Shown here: positions 44,806-57,388 of the stretch, in pieces | Position numbering within the stretch: the first letter of the stretch is position 1 | Layout: every line of letters starts with the position of its first letter | Source: Hawksworthiomyces lignivorus | Taxonomy: Eukaryota; Ascomycota; Sordariomycetes; Ophiostomatales; Ophiostomataceae | Reading direction: 5' to 3' | Assembly: GCA_002917075.1 (NCBI GenBank) | Contig: NTMA01000026.1 | Location: 186,001-250,000, forward strand | DNA length: 64,000 nt | The notes under the pieces: model-generated | What the model saw: the letters and a program-made list of their open reading frames with translations, nothing else | Told to the model about the DNA's origin: nothing | Database searches by the model: none | Position numbers and translations under genes: made by a program

Positions 44806-47036
44806 ATATTGCTCGTTAAGCGACATCTTTCTGCATACACTGTGTTTGATTTTTTGTGTCTCTTGCATTGTTATGCATACGCTATACTCTTTCATATGTT
44901 TACGCATGCGTATTAACATCGTTCAAATTTAAATAATACGGTCTTATTTAAAAAATGAATAACATTCGAGAAGCACATAACCGTCAAGGAACCAAATACG
45001 TGCAGCAACAAAAAGCAGTCTTAGCTTAAAGCGCGAGTACGAGTATTGTGGTGCAAAGCAGATGAAAAGAGAGACAGCTGTGTTATTTTCAGACGTTTTA
45101 AGAAGTTGGGGGATAAGGCTTCGTTCGTGTCGAGATAAGAAGATGATTTAAGAAAGATTTCAATGAGAGAGATAAATATGCAAAACTTTGAAGTGAGATC
45201 GACGGTTAACCATTGCTAGCTGTAAATGATAAAATAAAACAGGTTGTTCACTGATTAATAATAAGAGCTGCATTGGGATAACCCAAATTATCTAGTAAAA
45301 ATGCCCTTGGAGAATTGTAGAGCCTCGAGTATTTTTACCAATTATTCGTCCACTTTTTCCACGGCTGAGGTGATATTACCGCTGGTGTATCTGCTACCGC
45401 ACAAGACCGTAGATTGCTTCAGAGGACGAACCTGAGAGGTCGCCTCTCTAGCTCTGTGATTTTATGAAAAGGAAAGATAGATTGAAAATTGATCATAAGT
45501 CAATGCTATCTGAGATCAGGATCCTGCTGTTTATCGTCTTGTCATTATTTGCGATTCGAAGACTCCGATACTATGTGATCAAAAAATAGAGTAGACATAC
45601 TCCGTATGGGTGTCTCCTTTTTATTTCTTTTGTCTCTTTTCGGAGTTTTATCTTATATTCTATTTTTGATATCTACAATCATGCCTGCCTTGAAGATATT
45701 CTTTTATTTCGTGCAGGATGTATTAGTCCTGCGCCGATGATTCAACTCTAGTTCGGGGCTAGAATAAATTGCAGGGCTTAAATCACGGCACTAAAGCGCA
45801 TCTACAGCGTAAAATGGCTGTCTCGTTAACTTTGGAGTCTGGTAGCAGCGTCATTAGCGCAGCTTCGGTTAGTAGCCTTACCGAAAATGTTTTAGAAAGC
45901 ACGCAGGCAGTAAGGCTAGTCTTCCGGGAAGCTGGAGAAGTGGAGCGGCTCTGTCATGTCGCAAACGGAGGAGCGAAAAAGATGGAGAAATAACGCTGCA
46001 GATTATTTCTCGGACTACGTATTATTGGCTTTCCAGTATTAAATTGTACTTCCAAGTCCAAAGGATCACACTGCCTGGGTATGCCTGCTAGCTTCCATAG
46101 CAATACAGAAATCCGAGGTCAAGCCTCTTTAATGTCCTATGCACCAGCGCCTACGCATCACTCATTACTGAGCAAAATTCTTTAAAGCATATGCTCCTGG
46201 ACAGTTGAAACGACCTAGCGATCTTTTTCGAAGTAGCCCCTTTTAAACGAAGGCATCGCCGAGAGGCTAATGATGTCTCTATTATATAAATATTCTTGGC
46301 TGAAATATCTAATATGGTAGCGCGGAAACGCAAAAGGCTAGCAGGAAGCACAAAGGTTGTGTAGTCTAGGTTGTGATCGGCAGACTCTTTGATTACGTCG
46401 TAATTGAAGTCTAGTGATGGCGTAGGCTGTCCGCCTCTTTTCAAATCTACAGCCACCTTCGGTGTAGCTCCCTTGCTCATACATAGTACAACAACGCAGC
46501 GCCACTTTTGCGATGACTGAGACTGAAAAAATCGATGGCTTTGTCAATTCATACTGTCTCTTCCTTCTTTTATCTGTGGCTTAAATCTTGGCCGCTTCCG
46601 CCTGGAAATTTTTTCTCATGGCTTATCCCTTTGAGTCGCTTCTCTCCCCTTTTGCTCAAACCCATTGGTTTCACGGTTAAAGATTACCGGACTTGCACAG
46701 AGCTGCCCCCTGAATTGCCAAGCTGGATACTGAGTACCAAATACCGAATAGCGCCGACTACGCTCAACAAAAGCTGGAAATTTCTCTCCCCTACGCAGAA
46801 GGAAGCGAAAGCGGAAAAGTCCCTGGAAAGTTAGAGCTCTTAGGGATATATTATTTTCGGATTTGCACATTCCTGAGTGGCGATAAACAATTGATGTGAA
46901 GAGCTCTTTTCTCTTTTGCCTCTTGCCCCAAGCTTGGGGATGGATATCTTCATGCCTTGTCTTCTTTGATGATAACCGCCGGCGTCCCCATTCGACATAA
47001 AGCCTCCTTACTAATTGCTGCCAATATCTGCCCACC
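44806..47036. other. AT-rich intergenic, possible decayed frames
   Basis: No supported gene. A minus-strand frame with an ATG (46480..46151, 109 residues) and a 60-residue plus-strand frame ending near 45993 look coding-like but match nothing known. A TACGGAGT-type half-site occurs at 45597-45607. Confidence 0.45.
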
Positions 47037-48809
47037 ATGGCCGTCGAAGACTACGGTTCGGCGCTCATCGTGGCATCTGTGATAATGATGTGTGTGGCCA
47101 CGTTGTCTATTTTGATGCGACTCTGGGCGCGCATTGGCATCTTGGGCAGCCTTGGTTGGGATGACGGTGAGTCTAAAGTGTTCTATAGCGTCATTGGATT
47201 CTGCCAGTTATATTTTACTTACTGAAAATTCGATCACAGCCTTGATCATAACGAGTTGGGTACGAGTTCTACTATATATGCCCCCTATGAGGCTGACTAC
47301 CCTCTTCTAACGTGACTCGAAGAGAACTGATGCTGACTGGATTTAAAGCTAGCTGCAATAACTTTCTACTCCGCGACGATTGCCGGTACGGTTTGGGATC
47401 AATCGGAGCTCAACAAAGAGAGAATGGAGTATGCTGACATATCTTTTCCCGACAGCAACCAAATTTGGGTTTGGCACGCATCTGGCGCTTGTGCCGGAAT
47501 CAAGGCTCACCAAATTTTCACAGGTGTGTTGAACTATACCAATTGCTGCGACAACCGTGTTGCAAGTGGAATTTTTGCTAAACGGACTTGCTTGCTTCTC
47601 AGTTGATCATGGTCTGCTCAACTACGTACAGCTGGGGAGTGACTACGGCCAAAGCATCTTTCGCTGCAATGTATCTGCGCATCTTGCAAGGTCGTGCGCT
47701 TTCCCTGCTCAACAAGTTTCTCATTGTATTCCTCCTCGGTCAGGCTGTGGAAGAGACGTTGGTTGTGGTTCTTCAGTGTCGGCCCGTCGCTAAAGCCTGG
47801 ATGCCATCTCTTGAAGGCCACTGCTACAGCTTGGTACCTTTATGGTGGTGCACTGTGGGTTTGATTTTCTGACCCTCTTCTGCTTTTGAGGCAACTAATA
47901 AGGAATGTTTAGTTTGTATTTAACCTCGGATCTGACTTGACTCTCTTTATTGAGCCCATCCCGTCCATCTGGAAGCTGCAGTTGCCTTTAACCAAGCGCA
48001 TTGGGGTTATTGCTATGCTGTCCCTTGGTCTCCTGTTAGTCATCTATTCGTCTGAGCTCCAAAAAATCGTAACCAGAAATTAACACGCCTGCTATTGCAT
48101 AGTGTTTGTGTTATTTCAATCATCCGCATCGTATATGTCACGCAAATTGGCCCTGATACTACTTGTACGTTCTACACATAGAGCATATCACTTCATCTTT
48201 CAGGGTTCTGGAAACAGTGGTTGACTATTTGGCACAGATGGATTGGCCGAACCTATGATTTGGTCTCAAGTAGAGATCACGGCACTGATCCTCTGCTCGT
48301 GTATCCCATCGCTGCGCCAGGTTGTCCAGAGGATCCCCTGGCTCAACCACGTTCTGGGGCTCTCCTCCAACAAAGACTCGAATCAACCTTACTATAACGC
48401 TTCCGGAAGTAAGAAGATTCCGCCAGGTAGCGCTTCGATCGCTTTGCACAGCCGCGGCCGCGGCAACGACCAGTTCCGGCCAAGTAAATCCAAAGTGAGC
48501 ATGCACCGGTCGGGGCAGTTTGGCATGGTCAGTAGAGCAGAAAGGGCCGACGATGACGGACCGATGGGGCTCGTACGTTCGCCGAGCCAACACGGCAGCA
48601 CCGACGAGATCTTCCCACGCCACGGTGGCAGGGCGGCCGGCGCGATTCTAGTCACGCGTGACATTAAGCACAACGTCGAGATGCAAAGCGACGCACAAAC
48701 GATGTACACCGAAGACTCGTTATCGCACGACGAAGCGCACCAAGACAATAGCCAGGATTCGGAAACGCCACAGAAGGTTAGCAAGGCACGCATCGGCAAT
48801 GCATCTTAA
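47037..48809 (+). CDS. PTH11-type seven-helix receptor (fungal rhodopsin-domain integral membrane protein)
   Basis: Seven exons proposed: 47037..47166, 47240..47259, 47349..47525, 47603..47854, 47913..48034, 48103..48164 and 48238..48809 (444 residues, phase kept). The 47525 donor is uncertain, so the first extracellular loop may differ. Helices: ALIVASVIMMCVATLSILMRL; DALIITSWLAAITFYSATIAG; STTYSWGVTTAKASFAAMYL; KFLIVFLLGQAVEETLVVVLQC; WWCTFVFNLGSDLTLFI; IGVIAMLSLGLLVCVISIIRI; MIWSQVEITALILCSCIPSL. The LGWDD motif after helix 1 and the LRQ end of helix 7 are family hallmarks. The 170-residue cytosolic tail is polar and Ser-rich. Family members in plant pathogens sense surfaces or host cues; no CFEM domain is present here. 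Exon 2 is only 20 bases. Confidence 0.85.
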
Positions 48810-49321
48810 AAAAATTAGAATAAATAGAAAATCAACTTCAGCGTCTCACTGGCCAATATAGATGTCTTGAACTTATTTCTATGGTCCTTAAGTTTTGTAA
48901 TCCTAGCTTATGCCACGACAGCGTTTGGAGAAAGGGCTACAGTAAAATTTTTTTTTGGAATATTTAATATTTATTTCCTCAAGGAAACGGTTTCTTATAT
49001 TTTCGTTGATATTTTCTCACTTATTGATGATCTAAGGACATTAAGTAGGCTTATATCTCTCGTGCCTGAGGCTGACGGAGGGGTTAATGAGACCGTGGCA
49101 ACGAGGTACTGGATAGATTTAGGCTTCCATTTTGTGGGCAAATGCGTGAGCAATCAAAACAAGAAATATCGAACAACTTCTGTCTCTTACCGCTTTCTTC
49201 TCTTTCTCACCGTTTTTTGCACTGCCGCATCTGGTATGCACTCATATTCTAAGAACTCTGCATTTCTTAGAGAAATGGGTCCTAATAGTGTCACAGTGTG
49301 ACTGACTGACAAATTGTCGAT
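48810..49321. other. Intergenic, no gene seen
   Basis: AT-rich. The longest frame (48867-49301) begins at TTG and looks like random hydrophobic sequence. It should contain the 3' region of the receptor gene and the promoter of the next gene. Confidence 0.5.
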
Positions 49322-50224
49322 ATGGCTCATCGAAGCATTGACGGTGTCCATGCGCCGGGGTCTCCCTTCGTGGTGCAGCCTGTTTCCACACACACCCATA
49401 GCCTGATCCTCCTGCATGGTTTAGGCTCTAATGGAGAGAAGTTCGGCAAGGAGCTTCTCGATACGTGTCTTACGTCTGGTGGGCAGAGACTTCCAGAGAT
49501 GTTTCCCCACGCAAAGTTCATTTTTCCTACCTCACGCAGACGCCGGTCGACCGCCTTCCGCCGGTCGATGCTGACCCAGTGGTTCGATATTGCTCTCATG
49601 GAAAATCTGACATATCGCAAAGAGGTTCAGTTACAGGGGCTCGAAGAATCTGGCCGGGAAATTCTACAGCTTCTTCAGCAGGAGAATGAAGTTAGCAATA
49701 TACCCCCTCAGAATATTATTCTTGGTGGTATCAGCCAAGGATGTGCCATGTCACTGTCGGTTCTTCTTTCTTTGGACTATCCCCTTGGAGGATTTATCGG
49801 CCTCTGCGGATTTCTTTCTTTTCAGACGGACATCGATGATGTAATTGAAAACACCATGAACGTAAGCGACAAGAGCATCGAATTCATAAGCAACACGAAA
49901 GATGATGACGACAGAGGAGACGAATCAGAGAATGATCCAGCTCTCTGTGCCGCTGAGGTTGCAAGGGATATGTTAAATATACCAGAAATGAACCTAACAG
50001 ATCGCAGCAAGACGTCACAGGCAACCCCGATTTTTCTCGGACATGGCGCTGTGGATGAAAAGGTGCCTCTGTATCTATGTGAAGCAATGGTTAGCACACT
50101 GCGAAAAGCGAATTATAAAGTAGACATAAAAGTGTATGAAGGGCTTGGACACTGGTATAAAATTCCAGAAGAGGTAGATGATATTGTAGAGTTCCTTAGT
50201 TCTGTTATGCTACCTGAGTATTGA
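49322..50224 (+). CDS. Acyl-protein thioesterase / carboxylesterase-like alpha/beta hydrolase
   Basis: Intronless, 300 residues from ATG 49322. The LYPLA/acyl-protein thioesterase layout is clear: SLILLHGLGSNGEKFG (oxyanion region), nucleophile in GGISQGCAMS (S138), Asp in GHGAVDEKVP (D245) and His in EGLGHWYKIPEEVDDIVEFL (H277). An acidic insertion (about 180-225) separates the last blocks and makes it longer than the roughly 230-residue Apt1 proteins; this size class is common among fungal paralogs. No signal peptide. It may remove palmitate from proteins or act on small esters; specificity is unknown. Confidence 0.88.
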   Translation: MAHRSIDGVHAPGSPFVVQPVSTHTHSLILLHGLGSNGEKFGKELLDTCLTSGGQRLPEMFPHAKFIFPTSRRRRSTAFRRSMLTQWFDIALMENLTYRKEVQLQGLEESGREILQLLQQENEVSNIPPQNIILGGISQGCAMSLSVLLSLDYPLGGFIGLCGFLSFQTDIDDVIENTMNVSDKSIEFISNTKDDDDRGDESENDPALCAAEVARDMLNIPEMNLTDRSKTSQATPIFLGHGAVDEKVPLYLCEAMVSTLRKANYKVDIKVYEGLGHWYKIPEEVDDIVEFLSSVMLPEY

Positions 50225-50965
50225 GTCATGAAAAAACGACATACCATGGGGCTCTTATAAATTGTGGTTAAGCTCTAAAAAGAGGTGTTCCTCAATGGAT
50301 AGTATTACCAACTCTCTATTGCACTGCGGCCAAATAAATAGGAGAGTGAGAGACTTTCAACTTATTCATCGAATAAGAGGAGCAACAGCATGAGGAAAGG
50401 GATATTCCACTTCTCTGATTAGACAAATAAATTTGAACAAGCGTATTCACAAATTGATTGAAGTCGTTTTTTATTTAGCCATGGAAGGGTCGTCATCCTC
50501 TCGGCTAGATATCACTTCGACCCAAGTCTTCCGGCAAACCGGATGGCAGTGAATCTAATTGACGCTTGCCAATCGGCATGTGGTATGCGAGTTGTGTTAG
50601 CCGCCAATTATAACCCTCTAAATGAAAGAGCGTACATCCTCGGCCGAGAGGGTTTACACGAGAGTATACTATTGGAATTAAGTTTTATAGCTTTAATTTG
50701 TTCCAAGTTGCTCAATTGATATAACTGTAAACTCTGCTCGGTATATCATTATGGGTTTTCTAATACTTGCTCTCCTTTTCCACTCTACACCTACTTGAAA
50801 AGCAGAAAAAAAAATCTATTGATCATAATTTTCATCACCTTATATTAATATTCCTGAATCCTGACAAGGAATTCTGTCAAGCTGTATAGTTGCCAACTGA
50901 GGCGCTAGAGTAGGTGGCGAGTTATCTTCACGATACGCGCCAGACCGTGCCTCTATACATTTTAC
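50225..50965. other. AT-rich spacer, no gene seen
   Basis: Sequence after the thioesterase-like gene. No feature is supported apart from the upstream extension of the decayed frame listed next. Confidence 0.45.
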
Positions 50966-51478
50966 ATGGCAAGTAAAGCTTATCACAGAGCTTCGCTTCG
51001 GTCTAAATTTCGAGAAATTTACTTCACTATTTGCAATAGCAGTGCATCGTAGCGCGAGGCAGATGCGCTGATTGAGATTCTAGCCCGCGCAGGATGCGCT
51101 TGCTATGTCCGCCATCTTGGCCTTTAGGAGTATCTGTACGTCGACGAGGTTAAGCAAATGAAGTGGGCGAGACTAGTGCTGGAGACATGGTATCGCATGA
51201 TAGGCCTCCACGAAATATTGGACAGTGAGGGATCCGATTTAAGCAGATCGTTCCGGATATTCGATGACGACAAGCTCGTCGTGGCCTCTGCCTAAGGTTG
51301 TAACATGGTGTTGGCGGTGTTCAGCCAAAGAGTCTGTCGGCCGAGCATAGTCGAAGTGGAGAAGCTCGCTCTTCTCTGGCGCGAGAGTGATCCTTTTGAT
51401 ACGCGCCTACTTTACACCGATATCCCACGCCGTGCACTGGAATTTAGTACACCAGCCTCGTGGCCATCATCGTAAATA
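50966..51478 (+). pseudogene. Decayed coding frame (about 170 codons, three internal stops), family unknown
   Basis: From ATG 50966 one frame runs to TAA near 51476 with only three interior stops (51050, 51125 and 51293), against about eight expected by chance. Between the stops the translation has gene-like segments, for example EADALIEILARAGCACYVRHL, VEKLALLWRESDPFDTRLLY and LETWYRMIGLHEILDSEG. There is no frameshift between the segments. I cannot name the family. It is probably a relic of a gene or mobile element inactivated by point mutation. Confidence 0.35.
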
Positions 51479-54400
51479 ACAAAATTGAAACGGCATTCGG
51501 GACATAGAACAGCGACAGCGCTGGGACAATTGAGTGCGACCCGACCCGGCTTAGGAAGCTCAGCCGACAGTGAGCATCAGTGATGGATCTACTTTAGGAA
51601 ACTCATCCGACAGCGTCTGTTGTTCAACGCGCTAGTCTCATACGCTAAGGTGGTATTGACTAGTCATACGAAATACTGACATAGACATACACACATAACA
51701 AGACGGTTGGAGCAAGCACAACTCCGTTGCTTGGTAGGCGTCTGCTTTACCTCTATCATCGCACTACTGCCGGACAGCCAGCGACCATAGTTAAGCCTAC
51801 ATTGACTCGGGGGAAGCAACCCTAAAGCTTATATATTTCTATCTTCGGCTGATTCAACCACGCAGAAGCAGACAAAGCATCTCACGATCACAGAAAATCT
51901 TACGAGGAAAGCTAGCTGGTTAGATTTCTATCACGAGAGGCGGTATAGGGCCTGTCGAATTGATAGGGATATAAGCAGCAAAGGTCTTACGGTGACAAGT
52001 CAAATATCCTCTTCGCACATTTGACCAGAGTTTAAGAATTTTATTGAGCCAATCCTCCACTTTCAACGAAGCCGGAGGTAAACAGTGAAAAGATTTCCTA
52101 AAACTGGCTGGCAGGGGTGCCACAAAATTGTGTATCACGTAGTTTGGTGAAGATTGAGATTTTGTGGCGACCAATGGCTTAATGAGCGTCGAGACTATCG
52201 CCGATGCCACTGGTCGCTTCGTGACACCCGGCCCATAAACTCCCAAATGTCGAGTTAAAGGACGCTGTAGCATGTGACCAAGGGGATCAATCCTTTTTGT
52301 GCTGTTACAGTGGTCTAGTGGCAGCATTCAACACTATGCCTATATCACTCATTTTCTAGATCTCAAGGACCTGACCTCTTTTAATGTTACCACAGCCATG
52401 GTATGGCTTATAGGAATTACACTGGTGCGTCTCCTTCAGAGACTCGAAAGGCTTTGCGATTCGTCCGGGGTGTTCGGTATCGGCCCCAGCATCCGACGTG
52501 CCAAAATCAGTTAATTTTGCGGCCGATCAGCTGATCTTCCTAACTGACAGTAGCACAGCCTTTGTTAGATACACTCTAGCGATGGAAGCCAGCGATCCTA
52601 TCCAAAGCACACAGCCCAGCCTTATGGAAGCTACTCGCGCCATCGGAAAACAGTCCGCAACACGCACTTCCATACACGTACTTCCATACAGCTGTCCTAG
52701 CAGTAGGCAACTTTGTCCGATTTTTATGGTCTAGCACATTAAAGTAGATTGACCTTTAAACTCCGCGATAATTTAGGAGTTGCTGACCGACGGGCAGTTC
52801 GGTGCACCGCCATGAATAGCGCCCGAAATTGCTTCAGTGGCTGAGCTACCCTGGCTTTTGTCGCATAAATCACTTATGGGCAATTCGTGCGCCACCTTTG
52901 AGAGCAATACCATTGCACCCCATGCGCTGGTGTTTTAATCTTATGTGGCTATGATGCCATTGGGGCCATGAGCTTCAATGTCAGCATTGTTGTAGTAGCC
53001 TATGACGGTCGGAACGCAAGCCGACTGATTTATCTAATGATTGTAATTAGTTTTCCATGCCTGCCTTTCGCACTATTTTTGCTATTAATATACAAAGTCT
53101 GGTCAGTGAAACTTGAAGGTTAAGCTTGTACGCACTAGTGGCAGGCAAGGAATGGATATAGCTTCTAACTCTTTGGAAAGCTTCTGATGTGGGCTGTGAG
53201 AGGGCTGTATTAATTCTCCGTATATATTTTTGTGACTCTACAGACGAAAACTATTGTACGTCGTGGTAATATTAGGATGTCCTGGAAGAATCATAATACT
53301 CATCTCACTCCTTTACAGAGATAATTCACCTGTCCTGTGCTATTCACGGGCGCGCCGTCTCACAGACTATAGAAGTAGTGGTCAGGATCTAAATATGGCG
53401 AATCCCACGTTGGTGGGAGTGGTTTACGGTCGATGCGAGAAAAAAAGACACTTGGGCTCAACTACTTTTAACGTTGGACGGCGTCGCCATTAGTATACTG
53501 AGTCGGCAGAGATTACCCGACATCCCCTTCTAAGAACACGAAGTAGAGCAACTTTGGTAAACCCGACTTTAATCTAGAGAGAAGGGGATCCACGTAGGCC
53601 GCCTATGCTATTCAACATTTCTATCCATTGATAGATTGGCTATATTCATGTACACAGTCGCGAGCTATAAGAGAACTTCTCCAGGTATTGCTCTTTACGG
53701 CTAGTGAGAGGTGCAAGGCTTCAAGAGTGCAAATCTTTCGATAATTCATCGCGCTGTGTTGTACTATTGTTCGCTCAACAGTATAACATTTAAAACTCGT
53801 TCCAACAATGTCTCGTGAATTCTCTGCATGCCTGAACTAGAGTTACCAGTGTGTTTTAAAGGTTTAATGTAAAAATGGTATGTTTAGGATTTACTACGGG
53901 GACCTTTCTAGTGGAATAAGCTCGACAAGCCCCACGATTAGTGCTGTGCGTTTCGGACCGAGCGCCGTGCAGCATTCGATATATCTCATAAGCTGCTGTC
54001 TTAATGTTGAAAAACATTAGGTTCTGCTGAGTATGCTAGTTATTCAACTTTAGTTGTGAACTCTTGGGTCTTTTTCCCCGCGCTTTGCCTGTTCCTCTGT
54101 GATTCCGACCCAAACTGGTACTGACTTCTGTGGCCAGCCTAGGAGCTCTAGGCTAGAATGAGGAGAAGGTAGCTCACACCATGCCCAGGCGGGTGCTAAC
54201 ACGGTTGCAGGCTAGAAAGCGGGGGCAGTGCCCCCCGGACTCAGTTACACTGCTAAGGTACCAGGGGCCCCATGGGGGAGGAAGAGGGGGTCATGGGACG
54301 CTAGACGAGCGGTCAAGCCCACCGACGATGGCATCAAAAGCAGCCAAGTAGGCTTGGCCACACTAGCACATTCAACTTTACCACAATGGACTATAAAGCA

Positions 54401-54791
54401 AAAAAGATTCAGGCAAAGCTTAGCAATAAACACACGCTCACACGTACATTAAGATCTACATACGAGGCGTGTCTCCTCATATATACATTACCAAATTAGT
54501 TACTCTTATAGCGGCAGAGTACCGATTTTGGGACGGGAAGCATTGTCACCACTAACACTTGAGAATAGCTACTTCTAGGCATCATATATATATTTTTTTT
54601 TCGCACGCCGCTAGCCTCCTACTACGACCTAGCTTCCACTCCGCCGTACCTCTTGCTCCTCGCATATAAAGATAGAGTGGTTCGTTCTCATCATCTCCAA
54701 TTATCACTCGTCTTCGGTTCTTGCAACAGTAAATCTGGACTGCGGATTTTTGTGTTTTGCCAACAATTAATTTCTATCAGCGTGTGAAACT
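51479..54791. other. Degenerate intergenic region, no supported gene
   Basis: Mixed composition with several medium open frames (51920-52327 minus, 52498-52734 plus, 53254-53493 plus) that resemble nothing known. A hydrophobic open stretch (about 52902-53122) may be a membrane-protein relic. The final 200 bases should be the promoter of the GH79 gene, with an AT-repeat followed by a T-run at about 54585-54601. Confidence 0.45.
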
Positions 54792-56524
54792 ATGTTTATA
54801 GATAAACTTTTTGCACGGGCCACTGCCGTTACGACGGTCACGCTCCCAGCTTCCGTGCCACCAGGTGCCGTTGTGGCCGACCCGTCCTTCCCTGGTGTTA
54901 GTTTTGAGCTTAGCACGTTCCCTTTATACGCACAGAGTAGGTAGTCGGATCGTTTGAGTTGTTTATAGCCGTCCTAAGCGGAGTTCAACTAATACGCGAT
55001 GCAGCAAGCGCCACGGATTCCTCTGCCAACCAGTACTCGATCAACCTTATTAGTGAAATCTTCAAGCGCACAGGGGGAAGACCTCTCTTGCGGGTGGGAG
55101 GTGATACCGGGTAAGTATTTCGTGGGTAGCATCTTGGCGATTTGCTTCGTGTCGTTGCTAATTGACACTTTCAATATTAGTGATAGCGTAAAATGGGATT
55201 CGTCACTGACGCAACCGATGTCGCCCGCTCCGGGAACATCCCAGACTGGCCCTTTAACAATCGGACCCAAGTTTTGGCCCTTGACCAAACTTCTGTCACC
55301 TACGAATGCTCTCTGGGCGCCGCAGATCTCATACACTGATTCGAATTATCAAGATGCTATCGCGAATGCTCAGTCTATTATGTCGGCCATTGGTGCTGAT
55401 AATCTTGGTGCCATTGAGATTGGGAACGAACCCAACGAGTATGGTGGCCACAACGACCCTGCAGCCACGAACCCGCAGACGTGAGTCTTGTCCTGGTATC
55501 AATGTACTTTTACATCATTTAGTAATCTTAGTCTTTTAGTTTCGCGACACGCTTCCAACAAATCGCTACAAATATTTCCAATGGGGCGTCCATTCCCAGC
55601 GGGCCCATATTTGCTGGCCCTGGTCTTGCAAGTTACGACCTTCATTCCACCGACTGGACTCCACAAGAATTATTTCAGAACACAAACTTTGACTCAACTG
55701 GAAATATCAAATACGTGACCGATCACTGGTATCGATGTGTCGGTGGACAGTGCATTCCTGCCCATATTATTCTTCACTCAAGCACTATTACCGACACACA
55801 GTATCATATCTCGGACACAGTCGAGTTTTTTAATACTTACAAAAATGGTGACGTCAAATATTATCTCGATGAAGTCAACATTCAGACCGGTGGTACTGGG
55901 AACCAGACATTCTCTTACTCCTTCTCTGTAGCTCTCTTTGGAGTTGACTTTATGCTGTACACCATGTCGCTAGGTGTCTCAGGCATAAACTGGGAACAGG
56001 TCTACGACTCAAATCAAAATGTGTGGCAGCCAAGTTCAAGCAGCTCTATGCCGGCCCAAACCAAAAACATATACTACTCTCTGATCACCACGGCTGAGTT
56101 TATCGGTAACGGAGGAAACACGAAGATGATTGAATTAACCCCCAGCAATAATGATGGGTCAACTTTCGCCTCTTATGTCGCTTTTGATGGAAATGATCAG
56201 GGTCGCGTCGCTTTATGCAACCTTAACTACTGGGATCTCTCACTCGGCACCGAACGGCCTAGTCTCACTGTAGAAGTAGCCGGAATTGCTCCAAAATACT
56301 CTTTCGCCACTGTCAAGTTTCTCACCAATTCTGGCGGCGCTGTGCAAAATGCCGACCAGACAACTTTTGGAGGAAGTCAGTGGACTTACAGCAGCCAAGG
56401 TAAAGAGGCCACTGGAGTAGCGGCAACCACAATTATAGTTCCAGTTCAAGGAGGCAAGCTTTCGGTTGATATTCCTGATAGCTCGATTGCTATTGTCTAC
56501 TTGTCTACTGCTTGTTCGACATAA
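54792..56524 (+). CDS. GH79 family beta-glucuronidase-like glycosidase
   Basis: Four exons: 54792..54936, 55005..55110, 55181..55480 and 55540..56524 (511 residues), phases consistent. N-terminal TLPASVPPGAVVADPSFPGVSFELS and RPLLRVGGDTG are typical of fungal GH79. The acid/base Glu is E167 in GNEPNEYGG and the nucleophile is E295 in KYYLDEVN; GVSGINWEQVYDS and the C-terminal beta domain (VALCNLNYWDLS to SIAIVYLS) complete the fold. The family removes glucuronic or 4-O-methyl-glucuronic acid from arabinogalactan-type glycans. A clear signal peptide is missing in this model; a 5' exon may have been missed. The next gene is a GH43 on the same strand. Confidence 0.87.
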
Positions 56525-57388
56525 GTGCCTACGTCTACGGTTAAGCGAGAGCTACATTCCACAAATGTCAGACCTTTGTAGCGACTGAGTTTATTTTGGA
56601 GATTCTCCTGGCGACGGATCGACAGATCGGCAGATTTGCGCTATGTGAGAGATCTAATTAAGAAGAGGAGCTGGGTATAGTTAATGAGCAAATATAATAC
56701 CGACGTGGTTGACAGGATTATAAAAGTGATACGAGGCCTTCAAATTACTGCGCGAGGAACTTCTATACCCCTGTGCATGCTGCGCCTCTAACGTGTAGTA
56801 ATACCTTGTGACCGACCGGAGTGGTTCTCGGAATTAGAGGGCGATAAAACAATACTTATGCAATGAGCAGCAGACTGGTCGCCATACCAAAGACTCGATG
56901 GTGCACCGCGGACCAAATGATAACACTTGACAGAATTAATGTGTATATATGTCTAAAGAATGACTGTTGGAGGCTCAGAAGAGGCGCACACCGAGAATAG
57001 ACCGCGTGGTAATTGTCATGCGAGCTAGAGGCCAAATTGTTTTCGGGACGGGGCGATGAAGTTGGCGCTGTCCTAATCTCACACGTAAGATCACTCGCAA
57101 CCAATCGTCCCAGGCACAAGGTTCCACCGCGAGGGCGCTACAGCAGCGATAATCTGTACTAGCGCGTCTCGCCATCTGGCATCGGGGATCTGCGGTGGAG
57201 CTAGGGCGGACATGTCAGACCAAGTTCTTGAGCAGCAGTGCCAGCGAGTGGCTCAGACCTTCCTACCTGGTGACCATGGCAAACGCGACCGGATTTAATA
57301 CAGACCGCTTGTATAAGTATGCACACCGCAACAGCCGTGATAGAGCGACTTGGCCGGCTTTCAAGTCCTTGAGATTAAGACACACACC
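56525..57388. other. Intergenic between GH79 and GH43 genes
   Basis: Nothing supported other than promoter sequence for the downstream gene. Frames here are short and lack good starts. Confidence 0.5.

Noticed and set aside
46151..46480. Minus-strand ATG frame of 109 residues that looks coding-like
   Set aside because: No family resemblance and no supporting exon on either side; kept only as a possible relic in the intergenic note.
48867..49301. Plus-strand frame of 144 residues before the thioesterase-like gene
   Set aside because: Starts at TTG, low-complexity hydrophobic sequence in AT-rich DNA, no homology recalled.
52299..52335. tRNA-like segment (GTGGTCTAGTGG, as in D arms of Gly/Glu tRNAs)
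   Set aside because: Only the D-arm/A-box resembles a tRNA; no matching anticodon stem, T arm or acceptor stem follows.
52902..53122. Hydrophobic open stretch resembling a membrane-protein fragment
   Set aside because: Only about 73 codons, no start or splice sites, resemblance to amino-acid permeases too weak to claim.
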